Shown: positions 44,148-52,483 of the stretch, piece after piece
Layout: every line of letters begins with the position of its first letter
Numbering within the stretch: position 1 is the stretch's first letter
Source of the DNA: an uncultured Lentisphaeria bacterium
GTDB taxonomy: Bacteria > Verrucomicrobiota > Lentisphaeria > Victivallales > UBA1829
Direction of reading: 5' to 3'
Length of the DNA: 64,000 nt
NCBI GenBank assembly: GCA_905197955.1
Contig: CAJKAR010000024.1
Coordinates: 10,198 to 74,197 of the forward strand
Translations under genes and position numbers: made by a program
The notes under the pieces: model-generated
Seen by the model: only the letters and a program-made list of their open reading frames with translations
Databases searched by the model: none
What the model was told of the DNA's origin: nothing

Positions 44148-44244
44148 AACTTATCACGCTAATGAAATAAGGTCAAGGCGTTTTTTTTGCATTTTATGAT
44201 ATTTTTTACGAAAAAATTGATAATTTATGCATTTTTTGCATTTT
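44148..44244. promoter_or_regulatory. XRE-gene promoter and GCATTTT repeats
   Basis: On the minus strand TTGACC (44171-44176), 17 bases, TAAGTT (44148-44153) forms a good promoter. Beyond it, GCATTTT occurs three times in direct orientation (44189-44195, 44229-44235, 44238-44244) in a very A/T-rich stretch. These could be regulator sites or simply bent DNA. The rest of the gap to clpC holds no ORF I trust. Confidence 0.5.
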
Positions 44245-44460
44245 AAATGCTTTTTTCCTCATATTTTTGATGTGCACATGGTGGTAACTTCTTTATTTTC
44301 AGGGAAATGGAATATTTTGAACCACATCTTTTTTTTGATATTCCAACAAATCCTGTTTCTGGAACTTGAGAACTCTGTGATTTTCGTGGTCAGAAGAGTG
44401 AATTTTTTTATTGCCGGTCCTTGCGATTCATCTTTCCGTGACTATTTTTATGGATTGGAC

Positions 44461-44488
44461 TTGAATTTTTCTTTTGCTGGATTACAAT
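44461..44488 (+). promoter_or_regulatory. Probable clpC promoter
   Basis: TTGAAT (44461-44466), 16 bases, TACAAT (44483-44488), 42 bases before the ATG. No CIRCE element or CtsR-type direct repeat was seen nearby. Confidence 0.5.
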
Positions 44489-44530
44489 CTCCATGATATT
44501 GAAAACACAGAATCTTTGGGAGAAACAACA

Positions 44531-47203
44531 ATGGCAGATTTTGATGATTTGAACTCCTGGCTGAAAAATTTTACGCCGAGAGCCAAACACGTTCTGGCTC
44601 TCGCCCAGAAGGAGTCCGAGCGCCTGAACCATGACTATATCGGAACGGAGCATCTTCTTCTCGGATTGATTTCCCTGGGGGAAGGGGTGGCCGTTTCCGT
44701 TTTGAAAGCAATGGGGCTTGATTTGAATACCCTGCGTTTTGAGGTCGAGCGGCAGTTCGGTTCCGGCGGGCAGACCAAGCAGGAAGGTCCGGCTCCGATG
44801 ACGGCTCGGCTGAAAAATATCATCGCCATGTCCGCGAATGAGGCCAAGGCGATGAACTATAACTATATCGGAACGGAGCATCTTCTCCTGGCGCTTCTGC
44901 GCGAGGGAAACAGTGCCGCAGCTCAGATCCTGCGCAGTTTGAAGGTCAATGTGGAACGGGTCCGGGAGGAGGTCGTGAAGGCGCTTGACCCGAATTATAT
45001 TCCGGATGAAGCTCAGTCGGAGGAGATCCCCGGACAGGGCGGTGTTCCCGCTCCGAATTCCCAGACCCAGAACAGCGGTTCTTCCGAGCAGATGTTCCCC
45101 GCGCTTTCCGCGTTCGGGCGCGACTTGACGGAGATCGCGCGGAAAGGTGAGCTGGATCCTGTGATCGGGCGAAAAAATGAGATTGAGCGCGTCATTCAGA
45201 TTCTCTGCCGCAGGACGAAGAATAATCCGGTTCTGATCGGGGAAGCCGGTGTCGGTAAAACGGCGATTATCGAAGGGCTTGCCGAAGCGATTGCCTCCGG
45301 TTCCGTGCCGGAAATCCTGCGTAACAAGCACGTTTTTGCTCTGGATCTGCCTTTGATGATTGCCGGCACGAAGTATCGGGGGCAGTTCGAAGAGCGGATC
45401 AAAGCTGTGATTGATGAAGTCAAGAATACGAAAGCGGTCATTCTGTTTATTGACGAGCTGCATACGATTGTCGGAGCCGGAGGCGCCGAGGGCGCAATGG
45501 ATGCTGCCAACATCATCAAACCGGCTCTGTCTCGTGGAGAGCTCCAGTGTGTCGGCGCCACTACTCTCGACGAGTACCGGAAAGGTATTGAGAAGGATGC
45601 CGCTCTGGAACGCCGGTTCCAGCCGGTCATGGTGGAGCCTCCTTCCGTGGAGGATACCATACGTATTCTGCATGGACTGAAAGGCCCTTACGAGAAGCAT
45701 CATAATGTTGTTTATACGGATGAGGCGCTGAGTGCGGCAGCCAAACTCGCGGACCGCTATATTACCGGACGTTTTCTGCCGGATAAGGCAATTGACGTGA
45801 TCGACGAGGCCGGCGCCCGCGCCCGGATTGTCGATACGCCGAAACAGCCCGATCTCTCCGGAATCGAGGAGAAGATCCGGGAGGTCTGCGCGCGCAAGGA
45901 CAACGCCATCTCCGCGCAGAAGTACGAGGAGGCCGCCGACTGCCGCGATCAGGAACGCGCTCTCCGGGCGGAACTCGAAAAACGAATGGAGGAGTGGAAC
46001 GAACTCTGCCGGAAACGCCGTCCGGTGATCGACTCGCCGGAAATTGCCGTAATCATTTCCAAACTGACCGGTGTGCCTGTCAGTCAGATGCAGGAGGGGG
46101 AGACCGCACGGCTTCTGCGGATGGAGGAGGAACTGATGAATACGGTGGTGGGACAGCCAGATGCGGTGTCGGCGGTGTCGCGGGCTCTTCGCCGTTCCCG
46201 TGCGGATCTCAAGGATCCGCGCCGTCCGATTGGTTCGTTTATTTTCCTCGGACCGACGGGGGTCGGAAAGACTCTTCTGGCGAAAGCGCTTGCGGAGTTT
46301 ATTTTCGGGGATCCCGATTCGCTGATTCAGGTGGATATGTCGGAATATATGGAGAAATTCAATGTGAGCCGTCTGGTCGGTTCTCCTCCGGGATATGTCG
46401 GGCACGGGGAGGGCGGCGAGCTGACTGAGCGGGTCCGGCGTCATCCGTACAGTGTCGTGCTCTTCGACGAGATCGAAAAAGCGCATCCCGATGTGATGCA
46501 TCTTCTGCTCCAGATCCTGGAAGAGGGAAAACTGACCGACAGTCTCGGCCGGAAGATCGACTTCCGCAATACCATCGTCATCATGACCAGCAACCTCGGC
46601 GCCGAGCAGATGGGAAAAGGCGCGGGGATGGGATTCGATGGAGCCCTCAAGCCGGGGGAATCCTTCCAGAAAGTTGCGGAACGTCTGCTGGAGATTGCAA
46701 AGAAACGCTTCAAGCCGGAGTTCATCAACCGCATTGATGATGTCATCGTCTTCCGCAAGCTGGAGCGTGAGGATCTGGTCAAAATTGTGAATCTGGAGCT
46801 GAAAAAAGTGATCGACCGCCTCCGGGAGCAAGGAAAAATCCTGGAGATTGAACCGCCTGTGATCGATTTCATCATCGAAAAGGGGTTCCAGCCGGAATTC
46901 GGAGCGCGACCGCTCCGCCGGGCTATTGAGCGGTATATCGAGGATGAACTGGCTGACAGCATTCTGAGAGGCCTGCTCGGCGATGCCGCACGCATTGTCG
47001 CCCGGCGCGATAACGGCAAGATCGTCTTTTTCCCCTGCAGGGAGGAACCGGAAGTGAAGATGCTGAAGGCTTCTCCCGTGCGGAAAGCTCTGCCTGCCGC
47101 CGGGAAGAAAAGTCTCGGCGGATCCGGGAAAAGAACTCTTGGCGGGTCCGGGAAAAAACAGTCCCCGAAGAAAAAAGGGAAGAAGAGCGATGACGGAAAA
47201 TAA
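44531..47203 (+). CDS. clpC: ClpC-type AAA+ unfoldase (Clp protease ATPase subunit)
   Basis: The protein has 890 residues from the ATG at 44531 (GGGAGAAACAACA upstream). There are two Clp-N repeats (~1-150, each with YIGTEHLLL). AAA-1 has Walker A GEAGVGKT (237-244) and Walker B ILFIDEL (~304-310). A middle domain with a UVR-like motif (~445-480, SAQKYEEAADCRDQERAL) identifies ClpC rather than ClpB, followed by AAA-2 with GPTGVGKT (574-581). The C-terminus carries a basic tail with LGGSGK twice and Lys-rich ends, longer than in most ClpC proteins. It unfolds proteins for ClpP. The Nudix gene overlaps its last 14 bases. Confidence 0.95.
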   Translation: MADFDDLNSWLKNFTPRAKHVLALAQKESERLNHDYIGTEHLLLGLISLGEGVAVSVLKAMGLDLNTLRFEVERQFGSGGQTKQEGPAPMTARLKNIIAMSANEAKAMNYNYIGTEHLLLALLREGNSAAAQILRSLKVNVERVREEVVKALDPNYIPDEAQSEEIPGQGGVPAPNSQTQNSGSSEQMFPALSAFGRDLTEIARKGELDPVIGRKNEIERVIQILCRRTKNNPVLIGEAGVGKTAIIEGLAEAIASGSVPEILRNKHVFALDLPLMIAGTKYRGQFEERIKAVIDEVKNTKAVILFIDELHTIVGAGGAEGAMDAANIIKPALSRGELQCVGATTLDEYRKGIEKDAALERRFQPVMVEPPSVEDTIRILHGLKGPYEKHHNVVYTDEALSAAAKLADRYITGRFLPDKAIDVIDEAGARARIVDTPKQPDLSGIEEKIREVCARKDNAISAQKYEEAADCRDQERALRAELEKRMEEWNELCRKRRPVIDSPEIAVIISKLTGVPVSQMQEGETARLLRMEEELMNTVVGQPDAVSAVSRALRRSRADLKDPRRPIGSFIFLGPTGVGKTLLAKALAEFIFGDPDSLIQVDMSEYMEKFNVSRLVGSPPGYVGHGEGGELTERVRRHPYSVVLFDEIEKAHPDVMHLLLQILEEGKLTDSLGRKIDFRNTIVIMTSNLGAEQMGKGAGMGFDGALKPGESFQKVAERLLEIAKKRFKPEFINRIDDVIVFRKLEREDLVKIVNLELKKVIDRLREQGKILEIEPPVIDFIIEKGFQPEFGARPLRRAIERYIEDELADSILRGLLGDAARIVARRDNGKIVFFPCREEPEVKMLKASPVRKALPAAGKKSLGGSGKRTLGGSGKKQSPKKKGKKSDDGK

Positions 47204-47705
47204 TCAGGAGGAGATGTTCGATATCGTTGATGAAAACGATCGTGTGATCGGTTCGGCTCCGCGCCGTCGCTGCCACGGCGATCCGTCGCTGATTCATCGG
47301 ACCGCGCATGTTGTCGTGTTCCATCCGGACGGGAAGCGGATTCTGCTTCAGCTCCGGACTCGGACAAAGGATATTCAGCCGGGAAAATGGGATACCGCCG
47401 TCGGAGGACATCTCGACCGCGGTGAGGAGTATGAGACGGCTGCCCGGCGCGAAATGCGGGAAGAACTGGGACTTTCCTCCGAACTGCCGCTGAAATATCT
47501 CTTCGATTCCCGCATCCGCAATTCGGTGGAATCCGAAAATGTGCGTGTCTTTGCCATTGAGTCGGCGGGACCGTTCCATTTTCAGGAGTCGGAGATCGAC
47601 GAGGTGCGCTTCTTTTCCCGTGCGGAACTGGAGGCGCTCCGAAGCGATTGTACGCCGAACCTCCTGCTCGAATTGGAGAAATTAAAGCAGTTGAATTTGT
47701 TTTGA
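47190..47705 (+). CDS. Nudix hydrolase (IPP-isomerase-like/YfcD group)
   Basis: The protein has 171 residues from the ATG at 47190, inside the clpC 3' end and preceded by AAGAAGAG. The Nudix box is complete: G73, E79, R87-E88, E91-E92 and G94 in the fixed spacing. The N-terminal EEMFDIVDENDRVIGSAPRR and HRTAHVVVFHPDGK resemble the isopentenyl-diphosphate isomerase-like and YfcD subfamily. Substrates of this subgroup are mostly unknown nucleotides or diphosphates. The 14-base overlap with clpC suggests coupled translation. Confidence 0.92.
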   Translation: MTENNQEEMFDIVDENDRVIGSAPRRRCHGDPSLIHRTAHVVVFHPDGKRILLQLRTRTKDIQPGKWDTAVGGHLDRGEEYETAARREMREELGLSSELPLKYLFDSRIRNSVESENVRVFAIESAGPFHFQESEIDEVRFFSRAELEALRSDCTPNLLLELEKLKQLNLF

Positions 47706-47724
47706 ACGGAAAAAGGAGATGGCC

Positions 47725-48543
47725 ATGACAAAGGTTCCAGTCATTGTTTCTTTCGGAGAGATTTTATTTGATGTGATTGATGGGGAACCGCATCTTGGCG
47801 GAGCGCCCCTGAATCTGGCGGTGCAGTTGAGACGTCAGGGTGCGGATGCTTCCATCATTTCGTCGGTCGGGCGCGACCGGCTCGGCGATGCCGTCTTTAC
47901 CGCCCTGGATTCCTACGGGATGAGCACGGAGTATGTGCGCCGTTCCGAATATCCCACCGGAAGGGTGACTGTGACTCTTGATGAAGCCAAGGTCCCCTGT
48001 TACGAGTTCCTGAACGACTGCGCTTACGATCATATTGAAACGGATTATGCCGGTTCGCCCGATCTCTTCTGCTATGGAACGCTGGCTCAGCGTTCCGAGG
48101 GATCGCGTTCCACTCTGCGCCGTCTCTGGGATTCTCTGAAGACAACTTTTTTTTACGATGTGAATCTCCGGCAGAATTTCTATTCAAAAGAACTGATCCG
48201 GGATTCTCTGTTTCATGCGGATATCGTGAAAATCAATGATGAGGAATTCCGCGTTCTCTGCGACTTGTTCGATCTTCCTCCGGAGTCCGCCGCCATGGCG
48301 GAGCGTTTCGGTCTGGAAGTTCTGATTCTGACCCTGGGGCCGGATGGCTGCCAGGTTTGTTCCAAAGGTCAAATGGTTCATTCTCCCGCGGTTCCGGTGA
48401 AGGTGGTCAGCACGGTCGGATCCGGCGATGCGTTCAGTGCGGCATTCCTGTTCCACTACTGGAAGGGCGAGGATTTGCGCGCATGTGCGGATGCCGGGAA
48501 TGCTCTTGCTGCGAAGGTCGCTGGACAACCCGGTGCAATTTAA
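47725..48543 (+). CDS. PfkB-family carbohydrate kinase (fructokinase-like)
   Basis: The protein has 272 residues from the ATG at 47725; AAAGGAG (47712-47718) abuts the ATG at 47719 but is six bases from 47725. The ribokinase-family fold is clear. The start SFGEILFDVIDGEPHLGGAP fits fructokinases, the middle NLRQNFYSKELI shapes the sugar site, and the C-terminal motif GSGDAFSAAF contains the catalytic base D235. It phosphorylates fructose or a similar sugar with ATP. It lies 20 bases after the Nudix gene and is probably in the clpC transcript. Confidence 0.9.
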   Translation: MTKVPVIVSFGEILFDVIDGEPHLGGAPLNLAVQLRRQGADASIISSVGRDRLGDAVFTALDSYGMSTEYVRRSEYPTGRVTVTLDEAKVPCYEFLNDCAYDHIETDYAGSPDLFCYGTLAQRSEGSRSTLRRLWDSLKTTFFYDVNLRQNFYSKELIRDSLFHADIVKINDEEFRVLCDLFDLPPESAAMAERFGLEVLILTLGPDGCQVCSKGQMVHSPAVPVKVVSTVGSGDAFSAAFLFHYWKGEDLRACADAGNALAAKVAGQPGAI

Positions 48544-48553
48544 GAATCTGCCT

Positions 48554-49882
48554 TCAGGCGGCCGGCTTGTTCCTCTTCGCGGAGAAGAGGATGGAAAGCA
48601 GCATGAAGACCGCTAGAACGTAGGGATAGCAGAGAAATTTCAGAACATCCGGTGAAGAGACCGGAATGGATGCCTTGCTCGCCAGTCCGACTGCCGCCAG
48701 AACCTGCGCTCCGTAGGGCAGAATTCCCTGTATGATGCAGGAGGATGTGTCCAGCAGACTGGCGGAGCGCTTCGGCTCGATGTCATAGCGTTCGGAGATA
48801 TCCTTTGCAATCGGTCCGGCAATGACGATCGCGACCGTGTTGTTGGCGGTAAAAACATTGACTGCCATGACCAGCAGGGAGATTCCCAGTTCGCCGCCTC
48901 TGCGTCCATGAATGTGCTTTTCGATTTGAAGCAGAATGTATTCGATTCCCCCGTTGTACCGGATCACTTTCAAGAGGCCTCCTGCGAGGAGCGCCACGAT
49001 CAGGGTTTCCGACATGCTGAGCGATCCTTTGCCCATGACATCGAGGAATCCCCAGAAATCGAACGCTCCGTTGAGAATGCCGATGATTCCGCTGAAGAGT
49101 GTCCCGAACATCAGCAGCGCCATGACATTGAATCCGAACAGCGCCAGCACAAGCACGCACAGATACGGCAGAACTGAAACATACGAAAACCAGTTCAGCG
49201 GCTTGAGTTCGGGCGCATAAGCTCCTTTGCTCAGAAAGATATAGAGAAGGACCGTGAAGAATGCTGCTGGAATTGCAATGCGGATGTTCGAGTGGAATTT
49301 GCTTCTCATTTCCACATTCTGGGTCCGGGTTGCGGCGATTGTGGTGTCGGAGATCATGGAAAGATTGTCTCCGAACATGGCCCCGCCGACCACCGCGCCG
49401 AGACAGAGTCCAATGGATAATCCGATATTTCCTGTCAGATCAATCGCAATCGGCGTCAGCGCCACGATCGTTCCCACCGAGGTCCCGATGGAGATGGATA
49501 TGAAACAGGCCACTAGAAAGAGTCCGCAGAGAATCAGATTCGGTGGAATGAACTGCAACGCAATCGCACTTGCCGCTTCCACCGCGCCCATGGCTTTGGC
49601 GGTTGCCGCGAACGCTCCGGCAAGAATGAAGATCAGACACATTGTCATGATATCGACATTGCCCATGCCGTGGGCAAAGAGTTCGATCTTGCTGCGGAGG
49701 GAGGATTTACGGTCCAGAACCAGAGCCACAGCGGAAGCCACCAGAAACGCGATCGGCATCGGAACCTTGTAGAAACTGCCCGCGCAGATGGAGACTCCAA
49801 TATAAAAAATCAGGAATACAGCAAAAGGCACCAGAGCTTTTGCCCGTGGCGGACGGCAGGCGGAGAAATCGGTAATATCCAT
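48554..49882 (-). CDS. NhaC-family Na+/H+ antiporter
   Basis: The 442-residue inner-membrane protein has about 11-12 helices. Segments such as SISIGTSVGTIVALTPIAID, GAVVGGAMFGDNLSMISDTT and NVFTANNTVAIVIAGPIAKD are characteristic of the NhaC/ArsB-like antiporter group, with the conserved Asp and polar residues in the FGDNLS stretch. It probably exchanges sodium for protons; some relatives move organic acids. It lies 15 bases after the Lys-Asp repeat gene on the minus strand and is convergent with the kinase gene, ten bases apart. The ribosome site is not obvious. Confidence 0.9.
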   Translation of the reverse strand: MDITDFSACRPPRAKALVPFAVFLIFYIGVSICAGSFYKVPMPIAFLVASAVALVLDRKSSLRSKIELFAHGMGNVDIMTMCLIFILAGAFAATAKAMGAVEAASAIALQFIPPNLILCGLFLVACFISISIGTSVGTIVALTPIAIDLTGNIGLSIGLCLGAVVGGAMFGDNLSMISDTTIAATRTQNVEMRSKFHSNIRIAIPAAFFTVLLYIFLSKGAYAPELKPLNWFSYVSVLPYLCVLVLALFGFNVMALLMFGTLFSGIIGILNGAFDFWGFLDVMGKGSLSMSETLIVALLAGGLLKVIRYNGGIEYILLQIEKHIHGRRGGELGISLLVMAVNVFTANNTVAIVIAGPIAKDISERYDIEPKRSASLLDTSSCIIQGILPYGAQVLAAVGLASKASIPVSSPDVLKFLCYPYVLAVFMLLSILFSAKRNKPAA

Positions 49883-49897
49883 GAGTGATGCACCGGA

Positions 49898-50632
49898 TCA
49901 ATCTTCTTCTTCGCTGTCTTTATCTTTGTCCTTGTCTTTATCCTTGTCCTTATCTTTATCCTTGTCTTTATTCTTGTCCTTATCTTTATCCTTGTCCTTG
50001 TTTTTCTTTTTTTCAGACTTCTTTTTCTTTCCTGTTTTTTTCGAGGGGCCGCCAAAGGAGACCGTTGTATCGCCGGCTTTTGCCTCAATGGCTGTTCCAC
50101 CGCTGTTGCCTTTCCAGAGATGCCGTCCGGTATCGCGTCGCTCCACATCCGCGGGGAAGGGGTTGCCCGAGGGCTTTTTCAGAGTATTTTCCAGTACGAG
50201 GCCTTTTGGTTTTTTTGTAGAGGATATCTGATCCTCATATTTTTTCCGGATGTCGTCCGGCAGATCCGAGATGCTGACGATGGTGATTCCTCCCCAATGC
50301 GAAACTCGCGCTCCGCTGGCGTTGAAACCGAGAATCTTATATTTTTTGAAGACCGTTCCGCTTTTGGTTTTCAGGTCGGGACGGTTCGCGATAAGTTTTC
50401 TGCGGCGTTCGATTTTTGTGATGTATTTCTGAACCTCATCTTTCCGGTCATCGGGCCAATCTTCCAGCGGGATCAGGACTCCGCCGGTGGAATGCAGGAT
50501 TGTCAGACCTTCCGCGCTGTATCCGGCAACCGTGTAATTCTGGAATGTCTTGCCGGATTTCGTTGTGATGTCTCTGGCCTGGACCAGCGCCAGCGGTACA
50601 AAGAGAATCAAAAATAAGAAAAAATATTTCAT
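49898..50632 (-). CDS. Exported protein with duplicated module and Lys-Asp repeat tail
   Basis: The 244-residue protein has a signal peptide ending near VQA (residue ~19). Two related modules of ~45 residues follow: one starts DITTKSGKTFQNYTVAGYSA and the other DLKTKSGTVFKKYKILGFNA. Both contain a DLPDD- or DWPDD-type end. The C-terminal ~45 residues are an almost pure Lys-Asp repeat closing in SEEED, encoded by a hexamer-based DNA repeat at about 49915-50003. Modules of the first type occur in uncharacterised exported proteins of PVC bacteria. The charged tail is probably disordered and may bind a surface or metal. Function is unknown. Confidence 0.75.
   Translation of the reverse strand: MKYFFLFLILFVPLALVQARDITTKSGKTFQNYTVAGYSAEGLTILHSTGGVLIPLEDWPDDRKDEVQKYITKIERRRKLIANRPDLKTKSGTVFKKYKILGFNASGARVSHWGGITIVSISDLPDDIRKKYEDQISSTKKPKGLVLENTLKKPSGNPFPADVERRDTGRHLWKGNSGGTAIEAKAGDTTVSFGGPSKKTGKKKKSEKKKNKDKDKDKDKNKDKDKDKDKDKDKDKDKDSEEED
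49915..50003. repeat. Hexamer-based tandem repeat coding for Lys-Asp
   Basis: On the plus strand the hexamers CTTTAT/CTTGTC and close variants alternate for about 90 bases. On the minus strand this reads as alternating Lys and Asp codons. Unit changes keep the reading frame, so the repeat can change the tail length without breaking the gene. It is not a CRISPR array: there are no spacers. Confidence 0.8.
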
Positions 50633-50763
50633 GGCTCCGCTTCCTTTCTATATTTATTAAAGATAACACGAAAAAAACAAGATGCAAGTTTGTCGGCGTT
50701 TCAGAAAGATTGAAAAAAAGAAAAAAGTTTTTTCCCCTGTTGCCGATTCCTTTTCACGGGCTC

Positions 50764-50791
50764 TTGATTTTATTTTGTTTGAACGTATATT
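50764..50791 (+). promoter_or_regulatory. Probable alr promoter
   Basis: TTGATT (50764-50769), 16 bases, TATATT (50786-50791), 38 bases before the alr start. The remainder of the divergent gap from 50633 is A-rich without other signals. Confidence 0.55.
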
Positions 50792-50829
50792 GACGTATCA
50801 CAAAAAAACAACCCGGGAGAAGAGATATC

Positions 50830-51975
50830 ATGACAGTGCCGGACGTGGCCCCGAAAAGCAGGGTGTGGGTCGAAATCAATCTGGATACCATCGAACGCAA
50901 TTTCAAACACATTCAGGAAGCCGTGAAGCCGCTTCAGGTTCTGGCTGTGCTCAAGGCGAATGCCTACGGGCTTGGCGTGGAGAAGATCGCGGAGCGGCTG
51001 AACAGCGCGGGCGCCGCCGGTTTCTGTGTGGCGGAACTGAAAGAGGCTCTGCCTCTGGTGAAGTTCGGCAAACCTGTGCAGATCCTGGGGGCGGTGCTGG
51101 ATTATGAAATTCCGGAAGCGGTCCGGAACCATATCATTCTCGGAATTACGGATGTGGAGACTGCGGAAAAGATCAGCCGGGAATCCGTTCGGCAGGGGGT
51201 CACGACCGAGGTGCATCTGAAGGTCGATACGGGGATGGGACGGCTCGGAATTCTGGAAAAGGATGTCCTGACCGTTGCAAAAAAGACCGCCAAACTGCCA
51301 AATCTGGATCTGAAAGGTATTTATACTCATTTCCCGATCGCCTATCATGGTGCCGATCGTTACAGTTTTGCTCAGGCCGCCCGCTTCCTCTCCATCATTG
51401 ACACTCTGGCGAAGAACGGGATCGAACTGGAAAAACGGCACATTGCCAACAGCGATGCGATCAACAACTGTCCATTTGCCTGTGTTCCGCCCTTCACGCA
51501 TGTCCGGGCGGGGATCAATCTGCACGGGTCCTTCGATACCGAGGGGCAGCGTGCGTTGAAACTGGAACCTGTGCTTTCGCTGAAAACCTATCTTGTCGCG
51601 GTGCGGACGCTTCCCGCGGGACACACCATCGGTTACGGCTGCACCTGCAAACTCTTCAAGGATACGCGGGTTGGAACGATCGCCGCGGGATATGCCGACG
51701 GACTCCCGCTGAATCTTTCCAATCGCGGCTATGTGCTTGTGAAAGGGCGCCTCTGTCCGATCCTCGGACGTCTTTCGATGGATTACACGACCATCTCTCT
51801 GGACAGTTTCGAGGAGGGAGAGGTCAAGCCGGGCGAGATCGTCACCTGCATCGGCGGAGAGGGCGCAAACCGGATCACCGTTGAAGACTGGGCGCAGATC
51901 AAAGGCACTCATTCCTACGATGTGATCTGTTCTTTCGGAACGCGGGTCGAGCGCGTTTGTGTAACGGATAACTGA
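50830..51975 (+). CDS. alr: Alanine racemase
   Basis: This 381-residue PLP enzyme makes D-alanine for peptidoglycan. The PLP lysine is K42 in AVLKANAYGLG and the opposing catalytic tyrosine Y288 in IAAGYADG. HVRAGINLHG and the late GRLSMDYTTI segment are also conserved. Length is standard. GGGAGAAGAG lies upstream of the ATG. A small lipoprotein gene follows 22 bases later and an esterase gene overlaps that, so the three may be one transcript. Confidence 0.96.
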   Translation: MTVPDVAPKSRVWVEINLDTIERNFKHIQEAVKPLQVLAVLKANAYGLGVEKIAERLNSAGAAGFCVAELKEALPLVKFGKPVQILGAVLDYEIPEAVRNHIILGITDVETAEKISRESVRQGVTTEVHLKVDTGMGRLGILEKDVLTVAKKTAKLPNLDLKGIYTHFPIAYHGADRYSFAQAARFLSIIDTLAKNGIELEKRHIANSDAINNCPFACVPPFTHVRAGINLHGSFDTEGQRALKLEPVLSLKTYLVAVRTLPAGHTIGYGCTCKLFKDTRVGTIAAGYADGLPLNLSNRGYVLVKGRLCPILGRLSMDYTTISLDSFEEGEVKPGEIVTCIGGEGANRITVEDWAQIKGTHSYDVICSFGTRVERVCVTDN

Positions 51976-51997
51976 ACTCTTTCAGGAGACAACCACA

Positions 51998-52483
51998 ATG
52001 AAAAAGATGCTTTCTCTTCTTCTCGGTTCCCTTTTCATGGCGGCGCTGACCGCCTGCATCAACATCGACTATGACGGCATTTCCGATCCTCCGCTTTCCT
52101 CCGGAGAAAAGGTGACAGTCTATTTCTCTCCGGAGCAGATTCCCGTGAAGGAATATACCATTCTCGGAACTCTGACTGCCAGTGCGGGGACAACCTATAC
52201 CTCTGCGGAGGTCGAGGCGAAAATCAAAAACTTTGCCCGTGACAACGGCGCAAACGGCGTTCTGATTACTGATGTCGACCGGGTTTATGCCGGAATGGCG
52301 CGCACCGATCAGATCAACAATCAGGCAAGTTATCGCTGGATCGTCGATGACTCCTCCGGCAATTCCTTCCGCTATTTCCGCGAGGATATGCTCGATTACA
52401 GCAAACGCAACCAGCCCGAAAAGCCCGTTTATGATATCACGATCAAAGCCAAACTGCTGAGACTCCCGGAGAAAACAAAATGA
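51998..52483 (+). CDS. Putative small lipoprotein
   Basis: The protein has 161 residues. The signal peptide ends in the lipobox LTAC near residue 20, so it should be lipid-anchored. The mature part contains VYFSPEQIPVKEYTILGTLT and AKIKNFARDNGANGVLITDV. This pattern (a short beta strand, then an Ala/Gly-Ala-Asn helix-strand) is reminiscent of YbjQ/DUF4156-type lipoproteins, but a family cannot be assigned safely. CAGGAGAC precedes the ATG. Its stop overlaps the esterase start by four bases. Confidence 0.75.
   Translation: MKKMLSLLLGSLFMAALTACINIDYDGISDPPLSSGEKVTVYFSPEQIPVKEYTILGTLTASAGTTYTSAEVEAKIKNFARDNGANGVLITDVDRVYAGMARTDQINNQASYRWIVDDSSGNSFRYFREDMLDYSKRNQPEKPVYDITIKAKLLRLPEKTK

Noticed and set aside
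44133..44530. CIRCE or CtsR-type heat-shock operator before clpC
   Set aside because: No CIRCE-like inverted repeat or heptad direct repeat of CtsR type could be found; only GCATTTT repeats and ordinary promoters are present.
49915..50003. Tandem repeat considered as a CRISPR array
   Set aside because: Units are six to twelve bases with no spacers, and they lie inside a coding frame.
49881..50231. Plus-strand frame rich in Leu-Ser repeats that could look like a membrane protein
   Set aside because: It is the antisense reading of the Lys-Asp repeat of the minus-strand exported protein. It has no start signal or conserved sequence.
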